Source: an uncultured Prevotellaceae bacterium (GTDB lineage Bacteria > Bacteroidota > Bacteroidia > Bacteroidales > Bacteroidaceae). From it: a DNA stretch of 43,223 nucleotides. The DNA lies in NCBI GenBank assembly GCA_900315745.1, contig ONAG01000025.1, forward strand, positions 1 to 43,223, written 5' to 3'. Below the pieces are notes generated by a model. That model was not told where the DNA came from, searched no databases, and was given only the letters and a program-made list of their open reading frames with translations. Each line of letters begins with the position of its first letter. Position 1 is the stretch's first letter. The position numbers and the translations under genes are program-made. This document shows, piece after piece, positions 32,294 through 42,642 of this stretch.

Positions 32294-34285
32294 ATGGATT
32301 ACAGTTATTCATTTTTGATACTTCTCTTGCCTGCACTATCGTTCCTCATACTGGGACTGTGCGGGATGAAGATGTCTCATAAGGTGGCGGGGCTGATTGG
32401 CACTTGCTCGCTTGGCTTGGTCACCATACTGTCGTATATGACAGCTTTTGCATATTTCTCCGCCGACAGACTGGCTGATGGAACGTATGCCACCATCGTA
32501 CCTTTCAACTTCACATGGCTGCCTTTGGGCAATCTGCACTTCGACATGGGTATCTTGCTCGATCCCATTTCGGTGATGATGCTCATAGTCATCTCCACAG
32601 TGAGCTTGATGGTGCATATCTATTCTTTCGGATACATGCACGGCGAGAAGGGATTCCAACGTTATTTCGCTTTCCTGTCGCTGTTCACCATGTCCATGCT
32701 CGGACTGGTGGTGGCTACCAACATTTTCCAAATGTATCTCTTCTGGGAGTTGGTGGGTGTCAGCTCTTACCTCCTCATTGGTTTCTATTACCAATTGCAT
32801 GAGGCTGTGGCTGCTTCCAAGAAAGCTTTCATCGTCACTCGTTTTGCTGACATGTTCTTCCTTATCGGTATCCTCATCTATGGTTACTATACGGGTTCGT
32901 TCAGCTTCTCGTTCGTTCCCAATGTGGTGATGGGCGAAGGCACGACTCCGTTCATAGCTGGCGAGGCTGCGAAGGCTGTTGCTGCTGGTGGCATGATTCT
33001 TCCCACAGCGTTGGTGCTGATGTTCATCGGTGGAGCTGGTAAGAGTGCCATGTTCCCATTGCACATCTGGTTGCCTGATGCCATGGAGGGTCCCACACCT
33101 GTTTCCGCACTCATCCATGCTGCCACCATGGTGGTGGCTGGTGTGTTCCAGTTGGCACGCATGTTCCCTCTCTGGATTGAATATGCGCCTCAGGCAATGG
33201 GCATAGTTGTTGTAGTTGGTGTCTTCACTGCCTTCTATGCAGCTGCCGTGGCTTGTGCGCAGACTGATATCAAGCGTGTGCTGGCATTCTCCACCATTTC
33301 GCAGATTGCTTTCATGATGGTGGCTTTGGGTGTTTGCCTGCCAGGACATCACGGTGTGCTCGACAATCATACACAGTTGGGTTACATGGCTTCTATGTTC
33401 CACTTGTTCACACATGCCATGTTCAAGGCTTGCCTCTTCTTGTGTGCAGGATGCATCATACATGCTGTTCACTCCAACGAGATGGCTTTGATGGGTGGCT
33501 TGCGCAAATACATGCCTGTGACACACATCACATTCCTCATCAGCTGTTTGGCAATCGCCGGCATCCCATTCTTCTCTGGATTCAGTTCCAAGGATGAAAT
33601 CATTTCTGCTTGCTTTGCATACAGCCCATGGGTGGGATGGATAATGACAGGCATTGCAGCCATGACGGCATTCTACATGTTCCGCCTCTATTACGGCATT
33701 TTCTGGGGCACGGAGAACAAGGAGGCTCACGAGCATCATACACCTCATGAGGCACCACTCACCATGACCATTCCGCTTATAGTGCTCTGCGTTATCACTC
33801 TTGGCGTGGGTATCTATACCACGATAGCAGGTTTTGCAGGGTGGGGCGGAAGCTTTGGCAGTTATGTGACGGCAAGTGGACAGGATTACACCATCCATTT
33901 CGATACAAAGATTGCTGCCACTTCCACCATCATAGCTTTGTTGAGCATAGCATTGGCAACTTACATCTTCAAGGGTGAGAAGCAACCAATTGCCGACAAG
34001 CTCTATGCAGCAGCACCAAAGCTTCATCGTGCTGCCTACAAGCGCTTCTACATGGATGAGGTATGGCAATTCTGTACCCATAACATCATCTTCAACCTCG
34101 TCTCGAAACCCATTGCCTGGTTCGACCGTCATGTCATTGATGGCACGTTCAACTTCATGGCTTGGGGCACCCAGGAGGCAGGAGAGAGCATTCGCTGCTG
34201 GCAAAGTGGCGACGTGCGCCAGTATGCGGTGTGGTTCCTCACAGGCAGCGTGGCAATTACCTTAATTTTGTTATGTGCATTGTAA
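32294..34285 (+). CDS. nuoL: NADH-quinone oxidoreductase subunit L
   Basis: This 663-residue antiporter-like subunit has about 16 helices. FWELVGVSSYLLIGFYY (Glu about residue 152) and AGKSAMFPLHIWLPDAMEGPTPVSALIHAA (quoted in part: LHIWLPDAMEGPTPVSAL) are the family core, and both key residues (Glu and His/Lys on the half-channels) are kept. The C-terminal extension beyond 520, with the long lateral helix that braces NuoL, M and N, is present (FYMDEVWQFCTHNIIFNLV). It pumps protons, or possibly sodium, at the far end of the membrane arm. Confidence 0.95.
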   Translation: MDYSYSFLILLLPALSFLILGLCGMKMSHKVAGLIGTCSLGLVTILSYMTAFAYFSADRLADGTYATIVPFNFTWLPLGNLHFDMGILLDPISVMMLIVISTVSLMVHIYSFGYMHGEKGFQRYFAFLSLFTMSMLGLVVATNIFQMYLFWELVGVSSYLLIGFYYQLHEAVAASKKAFIVTRFADMFFLIGILIYGYYTGSFSFSFVPNVVMGEGTTPFIAGEAAKAVAAGGMILPTALVLMFIGGAGKSAMFPLHIWLPDAMEGPTPVSALIHAATMVVAGVFQLARMFPLWIEYAPQAMGIVVVVGVFTAFYAAAVACAQTDIKRVLAFSTISQIAFMMVALGVCLPGHHGVLDNHTQLGYMASMFHLFTHAMFKACLFLCAGCIIHAVHSNEMALMGGLRKYMPVTHITFLISCLAIAGIPFFSGFSSKDEIISACFAYSPWVGWIMTGIAAMTAFYMFRLYYGIFWGTENKEAHEHHTPHEAPLTMTIPLIVLCVITLGVGIYTTIAGFAGWGGSFGSYVTASGQDYTIHFDTKIAATSTIIALLSIALATYIFKGEKQPIADKLYAAAPKLHRAAYKRFYMDEVWQFCTHNIIFNLVSKPIAWFDRHVIDGTFNFMAWGTQEAGESIRCWQSGDVRQYAVWFLTGSVAITLILLCAL

Positions 34286-34297
34286 AAGACTGAAGAA

Positions 34298-35803
34298 ATG
34301 AGTATATTGACATTTTTCGTTATAATACCCGTCCTGATGCTGCTTGGCTTATGGCTGGCACGCACGCTCAATCAGGTTCGTGGCGTGATGGTGGTGGGTG
34401 CCTCGTTGCTGCTCGCATTATCCATCTATTTGACTTTTGATTTCATTCATCTTCGTCAGTCGATGCCGGCTGATGTCGCACCGATGCTTTACACGGCAAG
34501 TCATGAGTGGTTCCGTCCACTTCACATCTGCTATTCTGTGGGTGTCGATGGCATCTCCGTGGTCATGTTGCTGCTTTCCAGCATCATCGTGTTCACCGGA
34601 ACGTTTGCATCATGGCAACTCAAGCCTCTCACCAAGGAGTATTTCCTTTGGTTCACCCTCCTCAGCACAGGTGTCTATGGATTCTTCATCTGCACCGACA
34701 TGTTCACAATGTTCATGTTCTATGAGGTGGCTCTTATCCCAATGTACTTGCTCATTGGCGTATGGGGTAGCGGTGCAAAGGAATACTCGGCAATGAAACT
34801 CACCCTCATGCTGATGGGTGGTTCCGCATTGCTGATATTGGGCATCCTTGGCATCTACTTCTTCAGTGGGGCTTCCACAATGAATGTCATTGAGATTGCA
34901 CAGAACAACAGCATTCCTGGCATGGAAATCGACCATAGGGTACAGAACATCCTCTTCCCGTTCACATTCATTGGATTCGGCGTACTTGGAGCTTTGTTCC
35001 CATTCCACACATGGAGCCCTGATGGTCACGCTTCCGCCCCCACGGCAGTGTCGATGTTGCACGCTGGCGTGCTGATGAAACTTGGAGGATACGGATGCTT
35101 CCGCATAGCAATGTTCTTGTTGCCTCATGCAGCCCAAGAGTTGTCGTGGATATTCATCATCCTCACGACCATATCTGTAGTTTATGGTGCTCTCTCGGCT
35201 TGTGTGCAGACAGACTTGAAGTATATCAATGCTTATTCTTCTGTTTCACACTGCGGACTCGTGCTGTTTGCCATTCTCATGATGACACGCACATCTTGCA
35301 CGGGTGCTATCATACAGATGCTCTCCCACGGACTGATGACGGCTCTCTTCTTTGCTCTCATCGGTATGATTTACGGTCGCACACACACTCGTGACGTGCG
35401 CAAACTCGGTGGTTTGATGAAAATCATGCCATTCCTTGCCGTGGGATATGTGCTGGCAGGTCTTGCCAACTTGGGTCTGCCTGGCTTCTCGGGGTTTGTT
35501 GCCGAAATGACAATCTTCGTGGGCTCGTTCGAGAACAATGACGTGTTCCACCGCACTGCCACCATCATAGCTTGTGGCTCCATCGTCGTTACGGCAGTCT
35601 ATATCCTCCGTGTTGTGGGCAAGATTCTTTACCAAAAGGTAGCCGACCCACATTACGAGCAACTTACTGATGCAACGTGGGATGAGCGCGTCGCCGTGTG
35701 CTGCCTCATCTTCTGTGTGGCAGGATTGGGCTTGTTCCCAATATGGGCAAGCAATGTCATTTCCGACGCCGTGGCTCCCATCCTTAGTGTTGTCAATCCA
35801 TAA
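34298..35803 (+). CDS. nuoM: NADH-quinone oxidoreductase subunit M
   Basis: This 501-residue antiporter-like membrane subunit has about 14 helices. The conserved glutamate is in MFYEVALIPMYLLIGVWG (about residues 146-163). HTWSPDGHASAPTAVSMLHAGVLMK (quoted in part: HTWSPDGHASAPTAVSML) is the discontinuous-helix core with the neighbouring lysine (LMKLGGYG). GLPGFSGFVAE is also diagnostic. It starts 12 nt after nuoL. Confidence 0.95.
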   Translation: MSILTFFVIIPVLMLLGLWLARTLNQVRGVMVVGASLLLALSIYLTFDFIHLRQSMPADVAPMLYTASHEWFRPLHICYSVGVDGISVVMLLLSSIIVFTGTFASWQLKPLTKEYFLWFTLLSTGVYGFFICTDMFTMFMFYEVALIPMYLLIGVWGSGAKEYSAMKLTLMLMGGSALLILGILGIYFFSGASTMNVIEIAQNNSIPGMEIDHRVQNILFPFTFIGFGVLGALFPFHTWSPDGHASAPTAVSMLHAGVLMKLGGYGCFRIAMFLLPHAAQELSWIFIILTTISVVYGALSACVQTDLKYINAYSSVSHCGLVLFAILMMTRTSCTGAIIQMLSHGLMTALFFALIGMIYGRTHTRDVRKLGGLMKIMPFLAVGYVLAGLANLGLPGFSGFVAEMTIFVGSFENNDVFHRTATIIACGSIVVTAVYILRVVGKILYQKVADPHYEQLTDATWDERVAVCCLIFCVAGLGLFPIWASNVISDAVAPILSVVNP

Positions 35804-35816
35804 TAATTGAAACGAT

Positions 35817-37271
35817 ATGAATTACAGTCAATTCTTATATATGATTCCAGAAGCCATACTCGTGGCTATCTTGGTTGTCGTTTTCATTGCCGACTTCGCT
35901 TCCGACAAGGATGATCAACGAGGATGGTTCAACCCATTCGTCTGCATCCTCTTCGGGGTGCTCACAATAGTATGTGCACTGCCTCTCGAACCAAAGTCGC
36001 TTTTTGGTGGCATGTATGTCACCACCATGTCTGCCAATGTGATGAAGGCAATTCTTGCATTGGCATCGCTCATTGTGGTCATCATGAGCCGCCCATGGAT
36101 TACCGCCGAGGAGGGAAGAGGGCGTGAAGGTGAGTTCTACATGCTTGTGGCTTCCACATTGTTGGGAATGTTCACCATGATGTCTTCAGGGCATTTCCTG
36201 CTGTTCTATCTCGGACTGGAAATGGCTTCCATCCCAATGGCGTGTCTCGTGGCTCTTGACAAACACCGCAACAACTCTGCAGAGGGTGCTGCCAAGTATA
36301 TCCTGACTGCTGCTTTCTCAAGCGGCGTGATGCTCTTCGGACTCTCGTTCATCTATGGTGCTTGTGGCACGCTCTATTTCGGCGATGTGGCTGCCAACTT
36401 GAGCGCCAATTATCTCACCATAATGGGCATGGTGTTCTTCTTCAGCGGACTGGGCTTCAAGATTTCCTTGGTGCCTTTCCACTTCTGGACAGCCGACACC
36501 TACGAAGGCGCTCCCACCGTGGTGACAGGGTATTTGAGCGTGGTTTCCAAGGGTGCTGCCGCATTCACATTTGCGGTCATCCTCTTCAAGGTATTCCCCG
36601 CCCTCTACAATGAGTGGCATTACTTCCTCTTCATTGTAATCGTGCTGAGTATCACAGTGGCAAACTTGTTTGCCATTCGCCAGAAGGACCTCAAGCGATT
36701 CATGGCTTTCAGCTCTATCTCTCAGGCTGGATACATCATGCTTGCCATCACTGGCGAACAGGCAATGGGTATCACGGCTCTGTCGTTCTATGTCCTGGTG
36801 TATGTCGTTGCCAACTTGGCAGTGTTCAGCGTTATCAGTGTCGTGGAGCAGAACAATGGAGGCACCACAAACATGGACTCGTACGATGGATTCTACACCA
36901 CAAACCCGAAATTGTCGTTCCTCATGACATTGGCTCTGTTCTCGTTAGCTGGCATCCCGCCATTTGCCGGCATGTTCAGCAAGTTCTTTGTCTTCATGTC
37001 TGGTGTCAGCGGACATACGTTCGACACCACACTCGGATCATTGGCATATATTGTGGTTTTCATCGCATTGATCAATACTGTGGTGAGCCTCTACTACTAT
37101 CTGCTCATCGTCAAGGCAATGTATATCAAGAAGACCGAGACTCCTCTGCCCACTTTCCGTAGTGATGGCAACACCAAGTTGGCTCTTGCCTTGTGTACTG
37201 CTGGCATAGCTGCTTTTGGCATTCTCAGTTGCATCTATGAGTGGATTTATTATGCAGCCGACAAGTTCTGA
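35817..37271 (+). CDS. nuoN: NADH-quinone oxidoreductase subunit N
   Basis: This 484-residue antiporter-like subunit has about 14 helices. It has [19 protein letters not shown] (Glu about residue 133), [24 protein letters not shown] (quoted in part: [20 protein letters not shown]) and [15 protein letters not shown], the NuoN/ND2 core. It ends the operon, just before two hairpins, the second a clear terminator. Confidence 0.94.
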   Translation: MNYSQFLYMIPEAILVAILVVVFIADFASDKDDQRGWFNPFVCILFGVLTIVCALPLEPKSLFGGMYVTTMSANVMKAILALASLIVVIMSRPWITAEEGRGREGEFYMLVASTLLGMFTMMSSGHFLLFYLGLEMASIPMACLVALDKHRNNSAEGAAKYILTAAFSSGVMLFGLSFIYGACGTLYFGDVAANLSANYLTIMGMVFFFSGLGFKISLVPFHFWTADTYEGAPTVVTGYLSVVSKGAAAFTFAVILFKVFPALYNEWHYFLFIVIVLSITVANLFAIRQKDLKRFMAFSSISQAGYIMLAITGEQAMGITALSFYVLVYVVANLAVFSVISVVEQNNGGTTNMDSYDGFYTTNPKLSFLMTLALFSLAGIPPFAGMFSKFFVFMSGVSGHTFDTTLGSLAYIVVFIALINTVVSLYYYLLIVKAMYIKKTETPLPTFRSDGNTKLALALCTAGIAAFGILSCIYEWIYYAADKF

Positions 37272-37287
37272 CTTGTCCCTGTGCTGA

Positions 37288-37349
37288 CATGATTTTTTAT
37301 CATGACAAATATTGGCCGAGATTTGCTGTTGTGGCAAATCTCGGCTTTT
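37288..37349 (+). terminator. Terminator of the nuo operon (hairpin pair)
   Basis: The main terminator is GCCGAGATTTGC (37315-37326), a 7-nt loop, GCAAATCTCGGC (37334-37345) and TTTT, a perfect 12-bp stem, 44 nt after the nuoN stop. A smaller hairpin CATGAT-TTTTT-ATCATG lies just upstream (37288-37304). Confidence 0.88.
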
Positions 37350-37372
37350 GAAAAGATGAAGGCTTTATTCCA

Positions 37373-38911
37373 ATGAAGACCAATGGCAAGATACAGTTGT
37401 TCCCATTGCTGCGTATAGCGGCATTCTTGGCATTTGGCATCTTCTTGGGCTATGAGTGGCGCGGCTTGATAAGCCAGGACATCGCTTTGGCATGTTTTGT
37501 GGCGGCAGTGGTTGTCATCTTGATTTTTCGGCGACATGATATGTTGCAAGGTGTCGCCATCTGTTTTGCCTCCTTGTTCTTGGGTGCTGTCATTATTTGC
37601 CGCCATCTCCAGCAAATTGGCATCCCGTTGCCTAATGGAGATGTCACATACAAGGGAGTGGTGGCAAGCGTGCCTCAGGAGCGAGGCAAGGTGTTGCGCT
37701 TTGACTTGTGGATTGTTGATGGTGATTCCACCGTGCGTAGGGTGAAAGCGTCTTTGTTGAAGGATACTCTGACACGCCAATATCTTCATCTAAATGTGGG
37801 AGACGGACTGGTTGCCACCTCGAAATTGGAAAGACCTGCAAAATTTGGTAGGTCAAGTTTCGACTATCCTTTATACCTTCGTTGCCATGGCTTTACTGCC
37901 ACCACCTTGATACTTCCTGATTTCTGGAAGAAGACAGTGGTCAGCCTTAAACGACTGTCGCATCTCGACCGCACCAAGTTGGCTGCAATGCGTTTCCGTC
38001 AGGCAACCCTGCAGCGATATTTCAGTAATGGACTTGACGATGAGGAGATGGCTGTGGCTGTTGCGATGGCTTTGGGAGACAAGTCGCGCATTACCAATGA
38101 TTTGCGCGATGTCTATTCCATATCAGGAGCCTCGCATGTGCTTGCTCTCTCCGGACTGCATCTTGGCATAATCTATATCCTTCTGTCGCTTATTGTAGGC
38201 TCTCGGCGTTTGGGTGTGGTGCGAGAGTTGCTCATCATTCTCGGAATTTGGTCTTACGCTGTGTTTACAGGCCTTTCTCCTTCTGTAGTCAGAGCCTCGG
38301 TGATGATAACCATATATGCGGTAATTGGTGTGATGCGACGCGACCGCATGTCGCTCAATGCGTTGGCACTCACGGCAATAATAATGCTTTTTGCCAATCC
38401 TCTTTGTCTTTATGACGTCGGTTTCCAGATGTCATTCTTGGCTGTGTTTTTCATTTTGGTCTATTACAAGCCTGTCTATGGTCTTGTTTCTTCCAGTTTC
38501 TTGATGCGGCATCCCGTGCTGAAGTGGGTTTGGGCGATGGTGGTGGTGTCGTGCTGCGCGCAGTTGGGTGTCGCACCGCTCACAGCGTATTATTTCGGTA
38601 GATTCTCTTGTTATTTCCTTCTCACCAATTTCGTTGTCATTCCCCTTGCCACGGTCATACTATATCTTGCAGCAGCCATGATGATGGCTTCACTATGGCC
38701 GTCGCTGCTCTCATGGATGGCAAAGGTCCTAAGCATCGTTGTTGGGTTGCAGACAGCAATGGTGAGGTGGGTGTCTTCTCTTCCGGAAGCAAGTATCGAG
38801 GGCATCACCATCAACCGTGTTCAGCTATTGCTTGTGTATGTCATCATCATGGCTTTTTCCGTAGTGGCATATTATTTCACGCGAGGAGTCCGCCGCAGGG
38901 CATCTTTCTGA
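37373..38911 (+). CDS. ComEC/Rec2-family DNA channel protein lacking the C-terminal nuclease-like domain
   Basis: This 512-residue inner-membrane protein resembles the ComEC/Rec2 core. An N-terminal hydrophobic region (residues 1-90) is followed by a soluble OB-fold-like part (about 90-190, DUF4131). The competence domain has SISGASHVLALSGLHLGIIY (about 243-262), its most conserved motif, and then FTGLSPSVVRASVMITIYA and QMSFLAVF. Family members often carry a C-terminal metallo-beta-lactamase domain of 200-250 residues. Here the protein ends after the last helix with a basic tail, and no such gene follows. It is the channel through which DNA enters the cytoplasm in competent bacteria. No other competence gene is in the window. 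uvrA converges from 20 nt away. Confidence 0.88.
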   Translation: MKTNGKIQLFPLLRIAAFLAFGIFLGYEWRGLISQDIALACFVAAVVVILIFRRHDMLQGVAICFASLFLGAVIICRHLQQIGIPLPNGDVTYKGVVASVPQERGKVLRFDLWIVDGDSTVRRVKASLLKDTLTRQYLHLNVGDGLVATSKLERPAKFGRSSFDYPLYLRCHGFTATTLILPDFWKKTVVSLKRLSHLDRTKLAAMRFRQATLQRYFSNGLDDEEMAVAVAMALGDKSRITNDLRDVYSISGASHVLALSGLHLGIIYILLSLIVGSRRLGVVRELLIILGIWSYAVFTGLSPSVVRASVMITIYAVIGVMRRDRMSLNALALTAIIMLFANPLCLYDVGFQMSFLAVFFILVYYKPVYGLVSSSFLMRHPVLKWVWAMVVVSCCAQLGVAPLTAYYFGRFSCYFLLTNFVVIPLATVILYLAAAMMMASLWPSLLSWMAKVLSIVVGLQTAMVRWVSSLPEASIEGITINRVQLLLVYVIIMAFSVVAYYFTRGVRRRASF

Positions 38912-38931
38912 CGATTCCTCTTATTGAGTTT

Positions 38932-41790
38932 TCAAGCGTTTCCTGTCTTTTTCGCCATTTTGCTTTCCTCCAGTTCCTTTTTCAGGAATTGGGAGGTATA
39001 GCCTTTGCCGCTTGCAGCCACTTCCTCTGGTGTGCCGGTAGTCACCACGAGACCGCCATTGCGCCCGCCATCAGGTCCCATGTCGATGATTTGGTCCGCC
39101 AGTTTGATGACATCGAGATTGTGCTCTATCACCACCACTGTGTTTCCTCTATCTACAAGTCGTTGCAACACATCCATGAGTATTCGTATGTCCTCGAAAT
39201 GCAAGCCGGTGGTTGGCTCGTCGAGGATGTAGAGCGTCTTTCCCGTGTCGCGTTTCGATAGTTCGGTGGCAAGTTTCACACGCTGACTCTCACCGCCTGA
39301 AAGGGTGGTGGAGGGCTGTCCTAATTTGATGTAGCCCAAGCCCACGTCTTGGATTGTCTTTATCTTGTGGAGGATGTTTGGCACGTTCTCGAAAAACTCC
39401 ACAGCTTGGTTGATGGTCATGTCAAGAACGTCGGCGATGGATTTTCCCTTGTATCTCACTTCGAGAGTCTCGCGGTTGTACCGTTTGCCGTGGCACACCT
39501 CGCAATGAACCATCACGTCGGGCAGGAAGTTCATTTCTATCGTCTTGTAGCCATTGCCGCCACATGCCTCGCATCGGCCACCCTTTACATTGAATGAGAA
39601 TCGTCCTGGTTTGTAGCCCCTTATCTTCGCCTCAGGGAGGTTGACAAAGAGGGAGCGTATATCGCTGAACACGCCAGTATATGTGGCAGGGTTTGAGCGT
39701 GGCGTGCGACCAATAGGCGACTGGTCCACGTTCACCACCTTGTCAATGTTTCTGATGCCTTCCAAACTCTTGTAAGGCAAAGGCGCTTTCAAGGAGCGAT
39801 AGAAATGCTTTGAAAGAATGGGTTGCAGCGTCTCGTTGACGAGTGTCGATTTGCCCGAGCCGCTCACGCCAGTCACCACAATGAGCATGCCGAGAGGGAA
39901 GGTGACATCCACATCTTTCAGGTTGTTGCCGGTGGCACCCTTGATGGTCAATGTCTTGCCGTTGCCCTTGCGTCTTTCTGCAGGTATGGGTATGTGGCGT
40001 TGACCGTTGAGGTATTCGCTGGTGATGGTGCTCTGCTCCAGCATTTTGTCTATTGTGCCTTGAAAGACCACTTCCCCGCCTTTTCTGCCAGCCTTGGGAC
40101 CGATATCCACGATATAGTCGGAGGCGAGCATCATGTCTTTGTCATGCTCCACCACGATGACGGTGTTGCCGATGTCGCGCAGTTGTTTCAGGCTACCTAT
40201 GAGTTTGTTGTTGTCGCGTTGGTGCAGTCCGATGCTTGGTTCGTCGAGGATATACAGCACGTTGACCAGCTGCGACCCTATCTGTGTGGCAAGTCGGATG
40301 CGCTGGCTCTCGCCGCCCGAAAGGGATGCCGAAGGGCGGTTGAGCGACAGGTAGTCGAGACCCACGTCAAGCAGGAAGTCCAGGCGAGTGCGTATTTCCT
40401 TCAGAATCTCGCTTGCTATCCTGCTTTGGTTGTTGTCCAAGTGTTGGCTGGCCTCATCGAGCCATTCGCGCAACTGGCTTATGTCCATTTCCGATGCTTC
40501 GGAGATGTTCTTGTCCCAGATGCGGTAGGAGAGCGACTCCCTGTTGAGTCTTTGTCCATTGCATTCTGGGCATTTGCATACTGCTAAAAACTGGTCTGCC
40601 CATTTCTGACCACTATAACTGTCGTCGTTGTCCATCACCTGGCGTAGGTATTTTATTATACCGTCGAAACTGACGAAATAGTCGCTTGAGGTATGGACTA
40701 ACTCCTTTGGAATCTTCACATTTGTCAGCGAACCATACAAAATCTCATCGAGTGCTTCTTGGGAAACGTCGCACACCGGAGTCTTCACCGTGAAGCCATG
40801 ATTTTGCAGGATGGCATCGATTTGCCAGAATATCATCTGGTTCTTGTACTTCCCTAAAGGCACTATCGCACCATCGGCAATGGATAGCTTCTTGTCAGGT
40901 ATGACCTTGTTTAGGTCTATCATGTTGTTGTACCCCAACCCCTTGCAGTGTGGACATGCTCCTTCCGGGGAGTTGAAAGAGAAGCGATTAGGTGCTGGGT
41001 CGGCATACGACATGCCTGTAGTAGGGCACATCAGTCGTTTCGAATAGCTCTTGATCGTGTCTTCTGTCTTGTCGAGAATCATCACTATGCCTTCGCCCTG
41101 TTGCATGGCAGTGGACACACTGCGGCGCAAGCGTTCATCATCTTTGCCCTGCACCTTCAGTTTGTCAATCACCACTTCTATGTTGTGGTTCTTGTACCTG
41201 TCCACCTTCATTCCGCGCACAATCTCTTGTATCTCTCCATCTACACGAATGTAAAGATACCCTTTGTGCCTCATGCTCTCGAAAAGTTCACGGTAGTGTC
41301 CTTTTCGCTGTCTCACTAATGGGGCGAGGATGTATATGGCATGGCCGTCATATTGCGTGAGAATCATTTCAAGAACTTTCTCCTCGGTATATTTCACCAT
41401 CTTCTCACCAGTATGATAACTGTAGGCTGTTCCTGCACGTGCATAGAGCAGTCGCATGTAATCATAAATCTCAGTGGTGGTGCCAACCGTGGACCTTGGG
41501 TTCTTGTTGGTGGTTTTCTGTTCTATGCTTATCACCGGACTAAGTCCGGTTATCTTGTCCACGTCGGGGCGTTCCATCCCTCCGAGGAAATTGCGGGCAT
41601 AAGCCGAAAATGTCTCAATGTATCTGCGCTGTCCTTCAGCATAAATGGTGTCAAATGCCAACGACGACTTGCCCGACCCCGAAAGGCCGGTCACCACCGT
41701 AAGGCTTCCGCGGGGAATCTCCACGTCGATGTTTTTCAAATTGTGTACCCTGGCTCCCCAGACATTTATTTTCTCATCTTCTCGTTGCAT
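38932..41790 (-). CDS. uvrA: Excinuclease ABC subunit A
   Basis: This 952-residue double ABC ATPase recognises DNA damage in nucleotide excision repair. Walker A 1 is [13 protein letters not shown] (about 34-46). The first signature is [17 protein letters not shown] (about 490). Walker A 2 is [13 protein letters not shown] (about 645). The second signature is [15 protein letters not shown] (about 830). Walker B occurs as [11 protein letters not shown] and [11 protein letters not shown]. The second zinc finger is complete (CEACGGNGY...[10 protein letters not shown]). In the first the usual opening CxxC is CPTT (about residue 258), so one of the four ligands is missing. The T9SS type B gene lies 50 nt upstream on the same strand, and the stop faces that of comEC. 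Confidence 0.95.
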   Translation of the reverse strand: MQREDEKINVWGARVHNLKNIDVEIPRGSLTVVTGLSGSGKSSLAFDTIYAEGQRRYIETFSAYARNFLGGMERPDVDKITGLSPVISIEQKTTNKNPRSTVGTTTEIYDYMRLLYARAGTAYSYHTGEKMVKYTEEKVLEMILTQYDGHAIYILAPLVRQRKGHYRELFESMRHKGYLYIRVDGEIQEIVRGMKVDRYKNHNIEVVIDKLKVQGKDDERLRRSVSTAMQQGEGIVMILDKTEDTIKSYSKRLMCPTTGMSYADPAPNRFSFNSPEGACPHCKGLGYNNMIDLNKVIPDKKLSIADGAIVPLGKYKNQMIFWQIDAILQNHGFTVKTPVCDVSQEALDEILYGSLTNVKIPKELVHTSSDYFVSFDGIIKYLRQVMDNDDSYSGQKWADQFLAVCKCPECNGQRLNRESLSYRIWDKNISEASEMDISQLREWLDEASQHLDNNQSRIASEILKEIRTRLDFLLDVGLDYLSLNRPSASLSGGESQRIRLATQIGSQLVNVLYILDEPSIGLHQRDNNKLIGSLKQLRDIGNTVIVVEHDKDMMLASDYIVDIGPKAGRKGGEVVFQGTIDKMLEQSTITSEYLNGQRHIPIPAERRKGNGKTLTIKGATGNNLKDVDVTFPLGMLIVVTGVSGSGKSTLVNETLQPILSKHFYRSLKAPLPYKSLEGIRNIDKVVNVDQSPIGRTPRSNPATYTGVFSDIRSLFVNLPEAKIRGYKPGRFSFNVKGGRCEACGGNGYKTIEMNFLPDVMVHCEVCHGKRYNRETLEVRYKGKSIADVLDMTINQAVEFFENVPNILHKIKTIQDVGLGYIKLGQPSTTLSGGESQRVKLATELSKRDTGKTLYILDEPTTGLHFEDIRILMDVLQRLVDRGNTVVVIEHNLDVIKLADQIIDMGPDGGRNGGLVVTTGTPEEVAASGKGYTSQFLKKELEESKMAKKTGNA

Positions 41791-41840
41791 GGCATGAGTT
41801 GTAGGTTTTGTGTCTTATTTGAATTGGCATGCAGACCTTG

Positions 41841-42557
41841 TCAATAAGAAGATGTTGAGGATTCACTTTTGATGTAATTGCGAAGCAAATTGACATCCTT
41901 TCTGATATGGTATTTCCTGCCATCGGCACCTTTGGCTTGCACGTCAACGAAATACACTCCTTCCTTTACGTCATTGCCATTGTGGGTGCCGTCCCATCCC
42001 TCTTCTGGATTGTCCCATTCGAATATCTTTTGTCCCCAGCGATTGAAGATTATGGCGTGAAATTCCACAAGGCTACTATACTCTTTGGGCTTGTATATGT
42101 CATTTTTTTCATCATGATTTGGTGAAAATGCATTGGGCATTATGAGCTTGCTTTCGCTGATGGTCACTCTTAAAGGCTCTCTATCACTCCAATACTCTTG
42201 GGTGTAAGCTACGGTGTCGTTTCCTTGGTTGAAAATGGCATAGAGCACTATTGTGTGTGATCCTGATTCGGTGAAAGTATATTCCGTGTCCTGCTCATAG
42301 CGGATGAGATATGGTTCTTTGTTGGCATCCTCTTCTTTGGTGAATCGCCACTCATAATAAGAGTTCCACCCCTCTGTGTCCATGGGGTTTGCCTCAAACA
42401 GTCCTTTCAGTGGTGCCTGTCCAGAGCAATTCTCATTTGTTTCTACTTCCCCCTTGTAGTTTGTATAGGTCGCTGTTGGGTTAATGGTAGGATTTTGTGC
42501 TTTTGCAATAAGGGCGCACAATAATAGCGCGCTTGTCAATATGATGCGTATTTTCAT
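41841..42557 (-). CDS. Small secreted protein with T9SS type B (gliding-motility-associated) C-terminal domain
   Basis: This 238-residue protein has a signal peptide (1-20, IILTSALLLCALIAKAQ). Its C-terminal 90 residues match the gliding-motility-associated/type B sorting domain: IMPNAFSPNHDEKNDIYKP, VEFHAIIFNRWGQKIFEWD and EGWDGTHNGNDVKEGVYFVDV (quoted in part: GWDGTHNGNDVKEGVY). That domain directs proteins across the outer membrane by T9SS. The remaining part (about 21-140) looks like one Ig/PKD-like unit with a single Cys near residue 43. Such domains usually close proteins of many hundreds of residues. This one has almost no cargo. Function unknown. It probably shares a transcript with uvrA. 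Confidence 0.85.
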   Translation of the reverse strand: MKIRIILTSALLLCALIAKAQNPTINPTATYTNYKGEVETNENCSGQAPLKGLFEANPMDTEGWNSYYEWRFTKEEDANKEPYLIRYEQDTEYTFTESGSHTIVLYAIFNQGNDTVAYTQEYWSDREPLRVTISESKLIMPNAFSPNHDEKNDIYKPKEYSSLVEFHAIIFNRWGQKIFEWDNPEEGWDGTHNGNDVKEGVYFVDVQAKGADGRKYHIRKDVNLLRNYIKSESSTSSY

Positions 42558-42642
42558 TTTATATGTCTTATGTTGTGTGTTCTATTATTTTTCGTACTAT
42601 CTTTTCATGTGCTTTTAGTCGCGTTTGCGAGGTTGAATACCG

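Noticed and set aside
32336-34204. Very long open frame (622 codons) on the minus strand opposite nuoL
   Set aside because: It is the reverse reading of a strongly conserved nuoL. Its product is rich in His, Cys, Glu and Gln without hydrophobic core or motifs, typical of an antisense shadow.
39823-40587. 254-codon plus-strand frame inside uvrA
   Set aside because: It is antisense to the conserved UvrA coding sequence, with no recognisable domain or start signal.
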